Of a stretch of 64,000 nucleotides of DNA, positions 9,053-16,647 are shown in pieces; the first letter of the stretch is position 1; the number at the start of each line of letters is the position of its first letter. Under the pieces are notes generated by a model. The model was not told where the DNA came from, did no database searches, and saw only the letters and a list, made by a program, of their open reading frames with translations. Source of the DNA: Bacteroidetes bacterium GWC2_46_850 (lineage in GTDB: Bacteria; Bacteroidota; Bacteroidia; Bacteroidales; Dysgonomonadaceae); contig MENQ01000024.1 of the NCBI GenBank assembly GCA_001768325.1, forward strand, positions 277,228 to 341,227, given 5' to 3'. The position numbers and the translations under genes are program-made.

Positions 9053-9604
9053 AATGGAAAATCAGGCTCACACACAACCGACTACGATGCTCGTAGCCGT
9101 TGCGCCTCATACTATATATTTCCTATTAAAAAAAGCGCAATATAAGACAATTTTAAATTCCAAACAAATGATTATTTCTGTGTAAAATCACCAAATTCTT
9201 CGCTAAAAGGTTACAACTGGAAATATTAACAATGATTAATACAATTGTGCGAATTAAAATGGGACTTAGCACAAAATTTATATTTATTTTATTGAGATTG
9301 TGGCGATATCTATCTAAATGATAGATCTCTTGCGTGTGTAATATGAATGCTGGTCGAATTAAGTTAATATTTTGTGTAATTAACCCTAATATATTAAATT
9401 TATTTTTATATTGAGATTTGCGACTTACTCTGTTTAGTGCATTATCTAACATATATTAATTTAATTATTTTACTTAGCTAGTGCTGATGTCATCAAATAT
9501 ATTTTCCTTTGTCGGATAATATCTGGCAAAAAATAGCTAAGTTTGTACTTTTATCACAAATTTCAACAACTAAATAAACCCGGTATTGGAATGCCTGTTT
9601 TTTT
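9053..9604. other. 552-bp AT-rich divergent intergenic region
   Basis: No convincing gene. A 99-codon minus frame at 9153-9452 is rich in Ile/Asn/Leu, as expected from AT-rich DNA, and matches nothing I know. There is a 7-bp inverted repeat ATCTATC-TAAAT-GATAGAT at 9308-9326. A 9-bp perfect inverted repeat ACTTAGCTA (9472-9480) / TAGCTAAGT (9534-9542) lies upstream of the lipoprotein gene at 9605, and TAAGTTTG at 9538-9545 resembles a -7 box. The region separates the truncated regulator from the lipoprotein gene and could contain both promoters. Confidence 0.4.
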
Positions 9605-10768
9605 ATGAAGAGAATAACAAAAGGGATTTTATTGGCTGCCCTGCTGACAGGGTGTGTACTGACTGGCTGCAAACAAGAAAATGTTTTTCATGTAAATGGC
9701 ACGATACAAGACGCTTCCGGCGATACACTCTATCTGGATCATCGCGGACTTGCGGGAACGGAATTAATCGATTCGGCAGTCCTTAAAAAGGGAGGTGCCT
9801 TTTCTTTCAAACAGCCGGCACCCGAAAATCCGGAATTTTACCAGCTGCGTATGGGAAAACAGGTAGCTGCTTTTGCGGTGGACTCAACAGAGACATTGCG
9901 GATCACTGCCAAAGCTCCCGATTTTTACCGTTCATTCGCCGTGGCCGATTCGCCGGTAAATGATCAGCTGAAGGAGGTAGATGTCCTGGTGCAGCTTACC
10001 GCATCACAGATCGGCAGCCTGGAGAATCAGCATAAGGATACATCGATCGACGACATGACTTTTCTGACGCAACTCGACAGTGTCCTGAACGATTACAAAG
10101 GAAAAATATCACGTCTCATTCTGGGCAATCCCGGTAGCGCCGCAGCATATTATGCCCTGTTTCAGAAAATAAATAACTACCTGATCTTTGATCCCTACAA
10201 CAAGCAGGATTATGCCATGTTTGGCGCCGTCGCCACTTCGTGGAACCGTTATTACCCCGAAACGGAACGCACCAGGCATCTCTACGAATTTACCATGAAT
10301 GCGCTGAAAGTACGCCGCCTGCAGGAGCAGCAAGCGAAACTGTTGCAGGAAGCACCTGTGCAAACAGGAACCGGACTGCCCGACATTGTCTTGCAGGAAG
10401 TAAACGGAACCAAGGTGGCCTTGTCATCACTGAAAGGGAAGGTGGTGCTGCTCGATTTTGTGGTATATAATACCGACTTCTCCCCCAGGCACAACATGGA
10501 TCTCAATCGGATTTATCAGCAGTACAAATCGAAGGGCTTCGAGATATACCAGATATCATTCGATTCCGATGAACATTTCTGGAAAATATCGGGCGACAAC
10601 CTTCCCTGGATCACGGTACGCGACCCACAATCGGTCAATGCGCGACTCCTCTCCATGTACAACGTGAGGGAAATTCCTACTGCTTTTATCCTGAACCGAG
10701 AAGGAGATGTTGTTGTCCGCGTGGAGGATTATAGTCGGTTGGCGGAAGAATTAAATAAGATGTGGTGA
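9605..10768 (+). CDS. DUF4369 / thioredoxin-fold lipoprotein lacking the CxxC motif
   Basis: 387 aa. The lipoprotein signal ends in LTGC (Cys22; a second LTGC at Cys17 is possible). Residues about 26-115 match DUF4369 (VNGTIQDASGDTLYLDH). Residues about 255-387 have an AhpC/TlpA-like thioredoxin fold: LPDIVLQEVNG, LKGKVVLLDF, then the cis-proline segment VREIPTAFILN. The site that normally holds CxxC reads YNTDFSP (residues 288-294), with no cysteine, so disulfide chemistry is not expected. Such DUF4369 proteins are numerous in Bacteroidales, are exported, and have poorly known roles. It converges on the HIT gene with a 7-base gap. Confidence 0.88.
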   Translation: MKRITKGILLAALLTGCVLTGCKQENVFHVNGTIQDASGDTLYLDHRGLAGTELIDSAVLKKGGAFSFKQPAPENPEFYQLRMGKQVAAFAVDSTETLRITAKAPDFYRSFAVADSPVNDQLKEVDVLVQLTASQIGSLENQHKDTSIDDMTFLTQLDSVLNDYKGKISRLILGNPGSAAAYYALFQKINNYLIFDPYNKQDYAMFGAVATSWNRYYPETERTRHLYEFTMNALKVRRLQEQQAKLLQEAPVQTGTGLPDIVLQEVNGTKVALSSLKGKVVLLDFVVYNTDFSPRHNMDLNRIYQQYKSKGFEIYQISFDSDEHFWKISGDNLPWITVRDPQSVNARLLSMYNVREIPTAFILNREGDVVVRVEDYSRLAEELNKMW

Positions 10769-10775
10769 AAAGCTA

Positions 10776-11171
10776 TTAATCAAGCTTGGCGCTAATTTTC
10801 TGCGCTATTTCGGCAAACTGCACTTCTGAGAGTTTTAACCGGGGGTTAGACAAAGACATGTCTCCCTCTTTCTGGATGGGGATTAGATGGATATGCGCAT
10901 GAGGAACCTCCAGCCCGATGACCATCATTCCGACACGACGGCAGGGTATGGCCCTTTCAATTGCCTTGGCCACTTTGCGGGCAAAAAGAATCAATCCGGA
11001 CAAGCCACTGTCGTCCAGATCAAAAATATAGTCCGTTTCCTCCTTGGGGACGACCAGCGTATGGCCCTCCGCCATCGGATTAATATCGAGGAAAGCATAA
11101 AACCGTTCGTCCTCCGCTATCTTGTAGGAAGGAATCTCACCGGCTATGATCTTGCTGAATATCGTTGCCAT
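10776..11171 (-). CDS. HIT-family nucleotide-binding protein
   Basis: 131 aa, the usual size for a Hint-type HIT protein. The histidine triad PHAHIHLIP (His91, His93, His95) is complete, and the N-terminal IFSKIIAGEIP and GHTLVVPK segments are typical. These proteins hydrolyse adenosine phosphoramidates or related nucleotides in the cytoplasm. The gene follows greA by 18 bases on the same strand and is probably cotranscribed with it, an order seen in other Bacteroidota. Confidence 0.94.
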   Translation of the reverse strand: MATIFSKIIAGEIPSYKIAEDERFYAFLDINPMAEGHTLVVPKEETDYIFDLDDSGLSGLILFARKVAKAIERAIPCRRVGMMVIGLEVPHAHIHLIPIQKEGDMSLSNPRLKLSEVQFAEIAQKISAKLD

Positions 11172-11189
11172 AACATAAACATAATATGA

Positions 11190-11660
11190 TCAAACCGAAA
11201 TCTCTACCACTTCAAAGGTCATGGTTCCTGAGGGAACGATGATTTCTGCGATGTCGCCCACCTTCTTCCCCAGTAACCCCTGCGCAATGGGAGTACTAAC
11301 CGCGATCTTACCGCTTTTCAGGTCGGCTTCGCTTTCCGAAACCAGGGTGTAAGTCATCGCTTTCTTGGTATGCAGATTTTTGATGGTGACCTTGTTCATG
11401 ATCTTTACTTCGTCGGTGCCGATGGTACTCTCATCGATCAGCCGCGCCGTAGCAATCAGGCTCTTCAGCTGGGCAATTTTTGCTTCCAGCATGCCCTGGG
11501 CTTCCTTGGCGGCATCGTACTCGGCATTTTCCGACAGGTCTCCCTTGTCTCTTGCCTCCGCGATCTGTCGCGATATCTCGGGCCGCTGCACAGATTCCAT
11601 TTCAATCAATTCTTCTTTCAATTTCCGAAGGCCCTCTTCGGTCATGTAAGTTACTGCCAT
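11190..11660 (-). CDS. greA: Transcription elongation factor GreA
   Basis: 156 aa from the ATG at 11660. GreA rescues backtracked RNA polymerase by stimulating transcript cleavage. The N-terminal coiled coil carries the tip motif GDLSENAEYDAAKE, whose Asp and Glu enter the polymerase active site. The C-terminal FKBP-like domain follows (IMNKVTIKNL, TPIAQGLLGKKVGD). The frame stays open upstream to 11744, but those 28 codons match no GreA, and the normal length favours the internal ATG (MAVTYMTEEGLRKLKEEL). It is probably cotranscribed with the HIT gene. Confidence 0.96.
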   Translation of the reverse strand: MAVTYMTEEGLRKLKEELIEMESVQRPEISRQIAEARDKGDLSENAEYDAAKEAQGMLEAKIAQLKSLIATARLIDESTIGTDEVKIMNKVTIKNLHTKKAMTYTLVSESEADLKSGKIAVSTPIAQGLLGKKVGDIAEIIVPSGTMTFEVVEISV

Positions 11661-11698
11661 AATTAATGCTTGTTTAGTGGTGAATACGCTACAAAGAA

Positions 11699-11730
11699 AA
11701 AGAATTCCGGCCTCTCTATTAAGACCGGAA
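11699..11730 (-). terminator. Terminator of the htpG-coaA operon
   Basis: TTCCGG (11705-11710) pairs with CCGGAA (11725-11730). On the minus strand the stem, with a partly paired TCT/AGA interior, is followed by TTCTTTTTCTTT. It lies about 140 bases downstream of the coaA stop. Confidence 0.55.
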
Positions 11731-11866
11731 CCCTCCCTTTCCATGATGTAATTGCCACAAAGATAAAAACTTTATTTCAAAAATGCAATTTTTTTTGAGA
11801 CATTTTTTTACTGATAAACCCAAGGCGGGTGAAAACCTGCGAAGTGGCGGACGGGAGGTTGTACCG

Positions 11867-12817
11867 TTAGATTTTCCGGATGCGGACGCCCCTGACAAAA
11901 TGACACTCACCCTTTTCCAGAATCAGATCGGCCCGGAAACGGGTGGGAAGAATGTTTTCTTCCAGGTTCAGCAGATTGATCTCCTCCCATACCTTGTTGG
12001 CAAACTTCATTAATTCCTTCTCAGGATAGGATGCATATTGATGGAAATAAGACCCCGGATCCTGAAAGGCAGTCTGCTGCAACTTCTTGAAACGATCCAG
12101 GTACCAGTCGCGCAGGTTTCGCTCGCTGGCATCCACATAAATGGAGAAATCAAAAAAGTCTGATACGAAAACGCGTCGGCGCGTTTTTTTATTTAAGGAT
12201 ACCTGCAGCACGTTGATTCCTTCCACGATCAGGATGTCGGGTCGCTCGATGGTTTGGATGCTGTCTGGGATCACATCGTAATGCAAATGCGAGTAACGGG
12301 GTACCTCCAGTAAATCTTTGCCCGATTTCACAGCGGCAAGGAACGACAATAGTCGCTTGGCATCGTAACTCTCCGGAAAACCTTTTTTGTTCAATATTCC
12401 CCGTCGTTCCAGTTCGGCATTGGGATACAAAAAACCATCGGTCGTGATGAGCTCAACCTTCGGTTGTCCCGGCGTCATGGAGAGTAGCTTCTGAAGAACG
12501 CGCGCCGTGGTGCTCTTCCCTGCCGCCACACTGCCAGCGATGCCAATGATGTAGGGGATGGGATTGCTGGTATCATTGAAAAACTGATCCCTTTCATTGT
12601 GCAGATTGCGATAGTGGGTGAGGTGTATCTGCAGCAACCGAATCATCGGAATGTAAATATCTTCCACCTCCTCCGGCGTGAGGGGTTCGTTGAGCGCCTG
12701 CAATGCCGTGAGATCGATGTCTGAAACAGGAAACATGGGGTGCTCTTCCAGCTTTCGCCATTCTTCGCGGGTGAATGCGCGAAAGGGAGAGTAGGTAACC
12801 TCGTAGGCTTTGTTCAT
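11867..12817 (-). CDS. coaA: Type I pantothenate kinase
   Basis: 316 aa, close to E. coli CoaA. It phosphorylates pantothenate, the first committed step to coenzyme A. The P-loop GSVAAGKST lies at residues 95-103. The family patterns LEHPMFPVSDIDL-like N-terminus, TTDGFLYPN, KKGFPESYD, and DFSIYVDA with RFKKLQQTAFQDPGSYF are all present. Its start is 4 bases after the htpG stop, so the two are transcribed together. Many Bacteroidetes rely on the unrelated type III enzyme CoaX, so a type I enzyme here may be the only kinase or a second one; the window does not show which. Confidence 0.96.
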   Translation of the reverse strand: MNKAYEVTYSPFRAFTREEWRKLEEHPMFPVSDIDLTALQALNEPLTPEEVEDIYIPMIRLLQIHLTHYRNLHNERDQFFNDTSNPIPYIIGIAGSVAAGKSTTARVLQKLLSMTPGQPKVELITTDGFLYPNAELERRGILNKKGFPESYDAKRLLSFLAAVKSGKDLLEVPRYSHLHYDVIPDSIQTIERPDILIVEGINVLQVSLNKKTRRRVFVSDFFDFSIYVDASERNLRDWYLDRFKKLQQTAFQDPGSYFHQYASYPEKELMKFANKVWEEINLLNLEENILPTRFRADLILEKGECHFVRGVRIRKI

Positions 12818-12821
12818 TGGG

Positions 12822-14717
12822 TTATATTGTTTCGAAACCGCGTTTTACAAAATTACTTAATGCCTCCCCCTTCAGCAAGCCACTGGAAAGCAGGGCCAGA
12901 TCGACCATTTGCTTAAGTCTGCCATCGGAAGTTACCTCCGCGGATAGTTCCTCTTTTTCCTTGTTTTCGCTCTCGCTGATGAGCTGTTTAATCAGCGGAT
13001 GATCCGCGTTCAGTACCACTTGGTAAGTATCGGGCATCTCACCGTAAAAAGCCATCTGTTGCTGCATGGCAGCCATCTCCTTCATGCGGCGTGAGAATTC
13101 ATTTTGGGTAATCTGTATTGGTTTAGATGCTTCGCCCAGCGATTTGAAGTCGACACTGAATTCGGTTTTTTCCATTGGCGGCAACTGCGATTTCACCGTT
13201 TCGGTCATCACTTCCTTCTGTTTGTCTGTGAGCGTGACATTTTCTTTTTCCTCCTTTTCGATCAAGTGTTCCACGGTGTCACTATCGACCCGCACAAACC
13301 GGGTTTTCTCCTGCTTCTGCTCCAGCAATCCCATCCAGTGCACATCAAGTTGACCGTCCATCAGTAACACATCATAACCCTTCTCTTTGGCTGCGTCGAT
13401 GTGTGCAAACTGCGTTTCCCGGTCGCCTGCATAAAGGCAGATGAGATCCCCGTTTTTATCGGTCTGTGCTCCTTCGATCAACGATTTATACTCGTCGAGG
13501 GTGAAATATTTGTCGTCGCTATTTTTCAGTAACGCGAATTTGACTGCCTTGTCGTAAAATTTATCCTCCGAGAGCATCCCATAGGCGATAAACAGCTTCA
13601 GACTGTTCCATTTCTGCTCAAATTGAGCCCGTTCTTTCTTGAAAAGTTCCTCCAGCTTGTCAGCCACCTTCTTGGTGATGTGACCCGATATCTTCTTCAC
13701 GTTCTGATCACTCTGCAGGTAGGAGCGGGACACGTTCAACGGAATGTCCGGCGAGTCGATAACACCGTGCAATAGTGTGAGAAACTCAGGGACAATCCCT
13801 TCAACCGAGTCGGTCACGAAGACCTGGTTGCTGTAGAGCTGGATTTTATTGCGTTGCAGGTCGAGGTTGTTCTTTATTTTCGGGAAGTAGAGGATGCCGG
13901 TAAGATTGAATGGGTAATCCACGTTCAGATGAATCCAGAACATGGGTTCTTCCATCATTGACATGGGATAGAGCTCCCGGTAGAACTTCAGGTAATCCTC
14001 CTCCTTCAGACCGGCTGGTTTCTGTTTCCAGAGAGGAGTCGTGTCGTTAATTACATTATCTTCATCGGTGTCGACATAGTTGCCATCCTTCCATTCCTGT
14101 TTTTTTCCGAAAACAACCGGAACGGGTAGGAACCGGCAATATTTTTTTAACAGCGAGTCGATCTTCTCCTTTTCCAGGAATTCTTTGTTCTCATCGTCGA
14201 TGTAGAGGATGATATCGGTGCCGCGATCCTTTTTTTCGACCTCTTCCATGGTGAAATCAGGCGAACCGTCACACGACCATTTTACGGCTGAAGCCTCCTC
14301 TTTGTACGACTTTGTCACAATCTCCACCTTCTTCGATACCATGAAGGAGGAGTAAAAACCAAGTCCAAAGTGGCCGATGATAGCGTTTGTGTTGTCTTTG
14401 TACTGATCCAGAAAATCGTTGGCCGAAGAGAGAGCGATCTGATTGATGTATTTGTCTACCTCTTCAGCTGTCATGCCGATACCCCGGTCGGATATGGTGA
14501 GGGTCTTCTTTTTCTTGTCGATGGAAATCCTCACCGAAAGGTCCCCCAGTTCGCTTTTAAATTCACCGGCACCGGAGAGAGTCCGGATCTTTTGGGTGGC
14601 ATCAACTGCGTTGGATACGATTTCACGCAAAAAAATCTCGTGATCGCTGTATAAAAACTTTTTTATGATGGGGAAAATATTGTCTGTCGTTACCCCGATC
14701 TGTCCTTTTTGTACCAT
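12822..14717 (-). CDS. htpG: Molecular chaperone HtpG (Hsp90)
   Basis: 631 aa. ATP-dependent cytoplasmic Hsp90-type chaperone. The N-terminal GHKL ATPase has FLREIVSNAVDA (Asn and Asp bind nucleotide and Mg), SDRGIGMT and GHFGLGFYS. The middle domain contains DLQRNKIQLYSNQVFV and the catalytic Arg segment LNVSRSYLQSD. A C-terminal dimerisation region follows. Length is near that of E. coli HtpG (624 aa). It leads a two-gene operon with coaA. The start ATG at 14717 gives MVQKGQIGVTTDNIFPIIKK, as in relatives. Confidence 0.97.
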   Translation of the reverse strand: MVQKGQIGVTTDNIFPIIKKFLYSDHEIFLREIVSNAVDATQKIRTLSGAGEFKSELGDLSVRISIDKKKKTLTISDRGIGMTAEEVDKYINQIALSSANDFLDQYKDNTNAIIGHFGLGFYSSFMVSKKVEIVTKSYKEEASAVKWSCDGSPDFTMEEVEKKDRGTDIILYIDDENKEFLEKEKIDSLLKKYCRFLPVPVVFGKKQEWKDGNYVDTDEDNVINDTTPLWKQKPAGLKEEDYLKFYRELYPMSMMEEPMFWIHLNVDYPFNLTGILYFPKIKNNLDLQRNKIQLYSNQVFVTDSVEGIVPEFLTLLHGVIDSPDIPLNVSRSYLQSDQNVKKISGHITKKVADKLEELFKKERAQFEQKWNSLKLFIAYGMLSEDKFYDKAVKFALLKNSDDKYFTLDEYKSLIEGAQTDKNGDLICLYAGDRETQFAHIDAAKEKGYDVLLMDGQLDVHWMGLLEQKQEKTRFVRVDSDTVEHLIEKEEKENVTLTDKQKEVMTETVKSQLPPMEKTEFSVDFKSLGEASKPIQITQNEFSRRMKEMAAMQQQMAFYGEMPDTYQVVLNADHPLIKQLISESENKEKEELSAEVTSDGRLKQMVDLALLSSGLLKGEALSNFVKRGFETI

Positions 14718-14926
14718 ATATATAATCAGTTTAATTTAACGTTGTCAGGCTGTCCGCCCGAAAACCTTGTTGCAAATAGTATGCCGAAATCATATCGATA
14801 CTATTTATGGCGAATCGATCCTCGTTTTCATTCGTTTTTGTTTGGATAATTTGCTGAAAATCAGAAGATAAATTTTAGATCATTTTTTATTAACAATCAT
14901 TAATCGTTTTTACGTGGCAATCATCT

Positions 14927-14955
14927 TTTGGATTGAATTTATCTCTTTATATTTG
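14927..14955 (+). promoter_or_regulatory. Candidate promoter of the ECF sigma factor gene
   Basis: TTTG at 14927-14930 and TATATTTG at 14948-14955 match the Bacteroidota -33 and -7 elements, with a slightly short 17-nt spacer. The predicted start lies about 25 bases before the ATG at 14985. Confidence 0.45.
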
Positions 14956-14984
14956 CATGTAACACAATTTTAAAAGTCACGTTT

Positions 14985-15503
14985 ATGAAGACAAAGATTT
15001 CTTTCGAAAAACAGCTTTTAAGCTTGCAGGACAATATGTTCAATTTCGCTTTGACATTGACTGCCGATAGAGAAGAAGCCAAAGATTTGTTGCAGGAAAC
15101 AACGCTTCGTGTACTGGATAACAGGGAAAAATATTATGAAAATGTGAACTTCAAAGGATGGGTGTTCACCATTATGCATAATATTTTTGTAAACAACTAT
15201 CGAAAGATTGTCAGAAGCCAGACCATCATCGACAAAACAGAAAATCTCTATCATTTGAACCTCCCCCAGGATTCCGGTTTCGATACACCGGACGGTGCTT
15301 ACACCATCAAGGAGATCAACAAGGCGATCAACAGTTTTACCGATGAATACAAAGTCCCGTTCTCCATGCATGTCTCAGGCTTTAAGTACGAGGAAATTGC
15401 AAAGCACCTGGAGCTGCCCATAGGAACCGTTAAAAGCAGAATATTTTTTGCTCGCAAAAGGTTGCAGGAGATGTTGAAAGATTTCCGGTTTTACGCGGAA
15501 TGA
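14985..15503 (+). CDS. RNA polymerase sigma factor, ECF family
   Basis: 172 aa. Region 2 spans about residues 14-75 (FALTLTADREEAKDLLQET, then WVFTIMHNIFVNNYRK). Region 4, with a helix-turn-helix, spans about 110-165 (YEEIAKHLELPIGTVKSRI, ARKRLQEML). The length and two-domain layout are those of ECF sigma factors. No anti-sigma gene or SusC-like partner is adjacent; the next gene is a cation exchanger beyond a strong terminator. That fits the free-standing ECF type common in Bacteroidota, often tied to stress rather than glycan uptake. Targets are unknown. Confidence 0.93.
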   Translation: MKTKISFEKQLLSLQDNMFNFALTLTADREEAKDLLQETTLRVLDNREKYYENVNFKGWVFTIMHNIFVNNYRKIVRSQTIIDKTENLYHLNLPQDSGFDTPDGAYTIKEINKAINSFTDEYKVPFSMHVSGFKYEEIAKHLELPIGTVKSRIFFARKRLQEMLKDFRFYAE

Positions 15504-15526
15504 AATTCATTGCCCAATATGACAAT

Positions 15527-15559
15527 AAAAAACCTCTTTCATCCGAAAGAGGTTTTTTT
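15527..15559 (+). terminator. Strong terminator after the sigma factor gene
   Basis: AAAAAACCTCTTTC (15527-15540) and GAAAGAGGTTTTTT (15545-15558) form a 14-bp perfect stem with an ATCC loop, ending in a T run. It lies 24 bases after the stop and separates the sigma gene from the exchanger. Confidence 0.85.
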
Positions 15560-15630
15560 ATAGTAAATAAGTATCTTTGTGCCCGCTAAAAAGATTGTTT
15601 TCTGAAATATTATTAAATCCCAAAAGTAGA

Positions 15631-16563
15631 ATGGAGATTGTTTGGTTATTGGTTTCATTGGTTATTCTTTATTACGGAGCTGAAGGATTGGTATCTGGAG
15701 CGGCCTCATTGGCAAAGCGGATTGGCATAAGTCCACTGGTCATCGGATTGACCATTGTGTCGATCGGCACCAGCATGCCGGAACTGATTGTAAGTGTAAA
15801 AGCCGCGATGAACGGTCAGAGTGCAATTTCCATCGGAAACGTGCTCGGGTCTAACTTTTTTAATATAGGCATCATTCTGGGTATGTCAGCATTAATTTAC
15901 CCTTTGGCGGTAAAGCGGCAACTGTTAAAGCTGGATGTTCCGGTGATGATTTTCGCGGCTTTACTGTTTTTTCTGATGTTTTTGGATTATAAAATTTCAC
16001 ACATGGAGGCACTGATATTTATCCTGCTGTTACTTTCCTATATTTCCTATCTGTTGTTTATTTCAAAAAAAAATACAGCGGTCGAAGAAGAGGAGGAGGA
16101 AATCAAACAGACCAAACACTGGGCCCTTGATATCCTGTTTATCGGTGTGGGGCTTCTGGCACTGGTATATGGTTCCGATCTTTTGGTGGTGAATGCCACG
16201 CTGATTGCAGGACGGCTGGGAATGTCGGAAGCCATGATCGGACTCACAATTGTGGCTGCTGGTACGAGTATGCCCGAATTGGCAACTTCTGTGGTGGCAG
16301 CAATGAAAAAGCGGTCCGATATTGCCATTGGCAACGTGGTAGGCTCCAACATATTTAATGTCCTTCTCATTTTGGGTGTTGCCGGGCTTATTCAACCCAT
16401 CAGTACACCGGAGATCAATTACGTCGATGGTCTGTTCCTGATTGGAATCAGTCTCCTTTTGTGGTTGTTTATGAAAGCCGGATCACGCATCAAACGGTGG
16501 CAGGGTGCTTCATTTATTGCATTTTACATGATTTATTTTTTTATTAAAGTTGCTGCAGGTTAA
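15631..16563 (+). CDS. Calcium/sodium antiporter (CaCA family, YrbG type)
   Basis: 310 aa from the ATG at 15631. Inner-membrane protein with about ten helices in two inverted halves. Each half has the alpha-repeat signature: GTSMPE at 46-51 with GNVLGSNFFN at 69-78, and GTSMPE at 211-216 with GNVVGSNIFN at 234-243. The two Glu residues coordinate Ca2+. A cytoplasmic loop at about 150-160 is highly acidic (six Glu in a row). It exchanges Na+ (or H+) for Ca2+. The open frame extends upstream to 15577, but MEIVWLLVSL is the natural family start and the extra codons overlap promoter DNA. Confidence 0.95.
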   Translation: MEIVWLLVSLVILYYGAEGLVSGAASLAKRIGISPLVIGLTIVSIGTSMPELIVSVKAAMNGQSAISIGNVLGSNFFNIGIILGMSALIYPLAVKRQLLKLDVPVMIFAALLFFLMFLDYKISHMEALIFILLLLSYISYLLFISKKNTAVEEEEEEIKQTKHWALDILFIGVGLLALVYGSDLLVVNATLIAGRLGMSEAMIGLTIVAAGTSMPELATSVVAAMKKRSDIAIGNVVGSNIFNVLLILGVAGLIQPISTPEINYVDGLFLIGISLLLWLFMKAGSRIKRWQGASFIAFYMIYFFIKVAAG

Positions 16564-16566
16564 AAA

Positions 16567-16614
16567 AGAAGATGCCCATGTAGTTGCATAACTACCCGGG
16601 CATCTTCTCTTTTT
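16567..16614. terminator. Bidirectional terminator between the exchanger gene and lon
   Basis: AGAAGATGCCC (16567-16577) pairs with GGGCATCTTCT (16598-16608). Inside it GTAGTT and AACTAC pair around GCAT. An A run precedes and a T run follows, so it can serve both converging genes. Confidence 0.85.
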
Positions 16615-16647
16615 AGGTTTTACAGTGATTTGCGCTGTTAAGTTGTC

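Noticed and set aside
9153..9452. 99-codon minus frame
   Set aside because: Rich in Ile, Asn and Leu as expected from AT-rich DNA, no recognisable motif, no start context; treated as non-coding.
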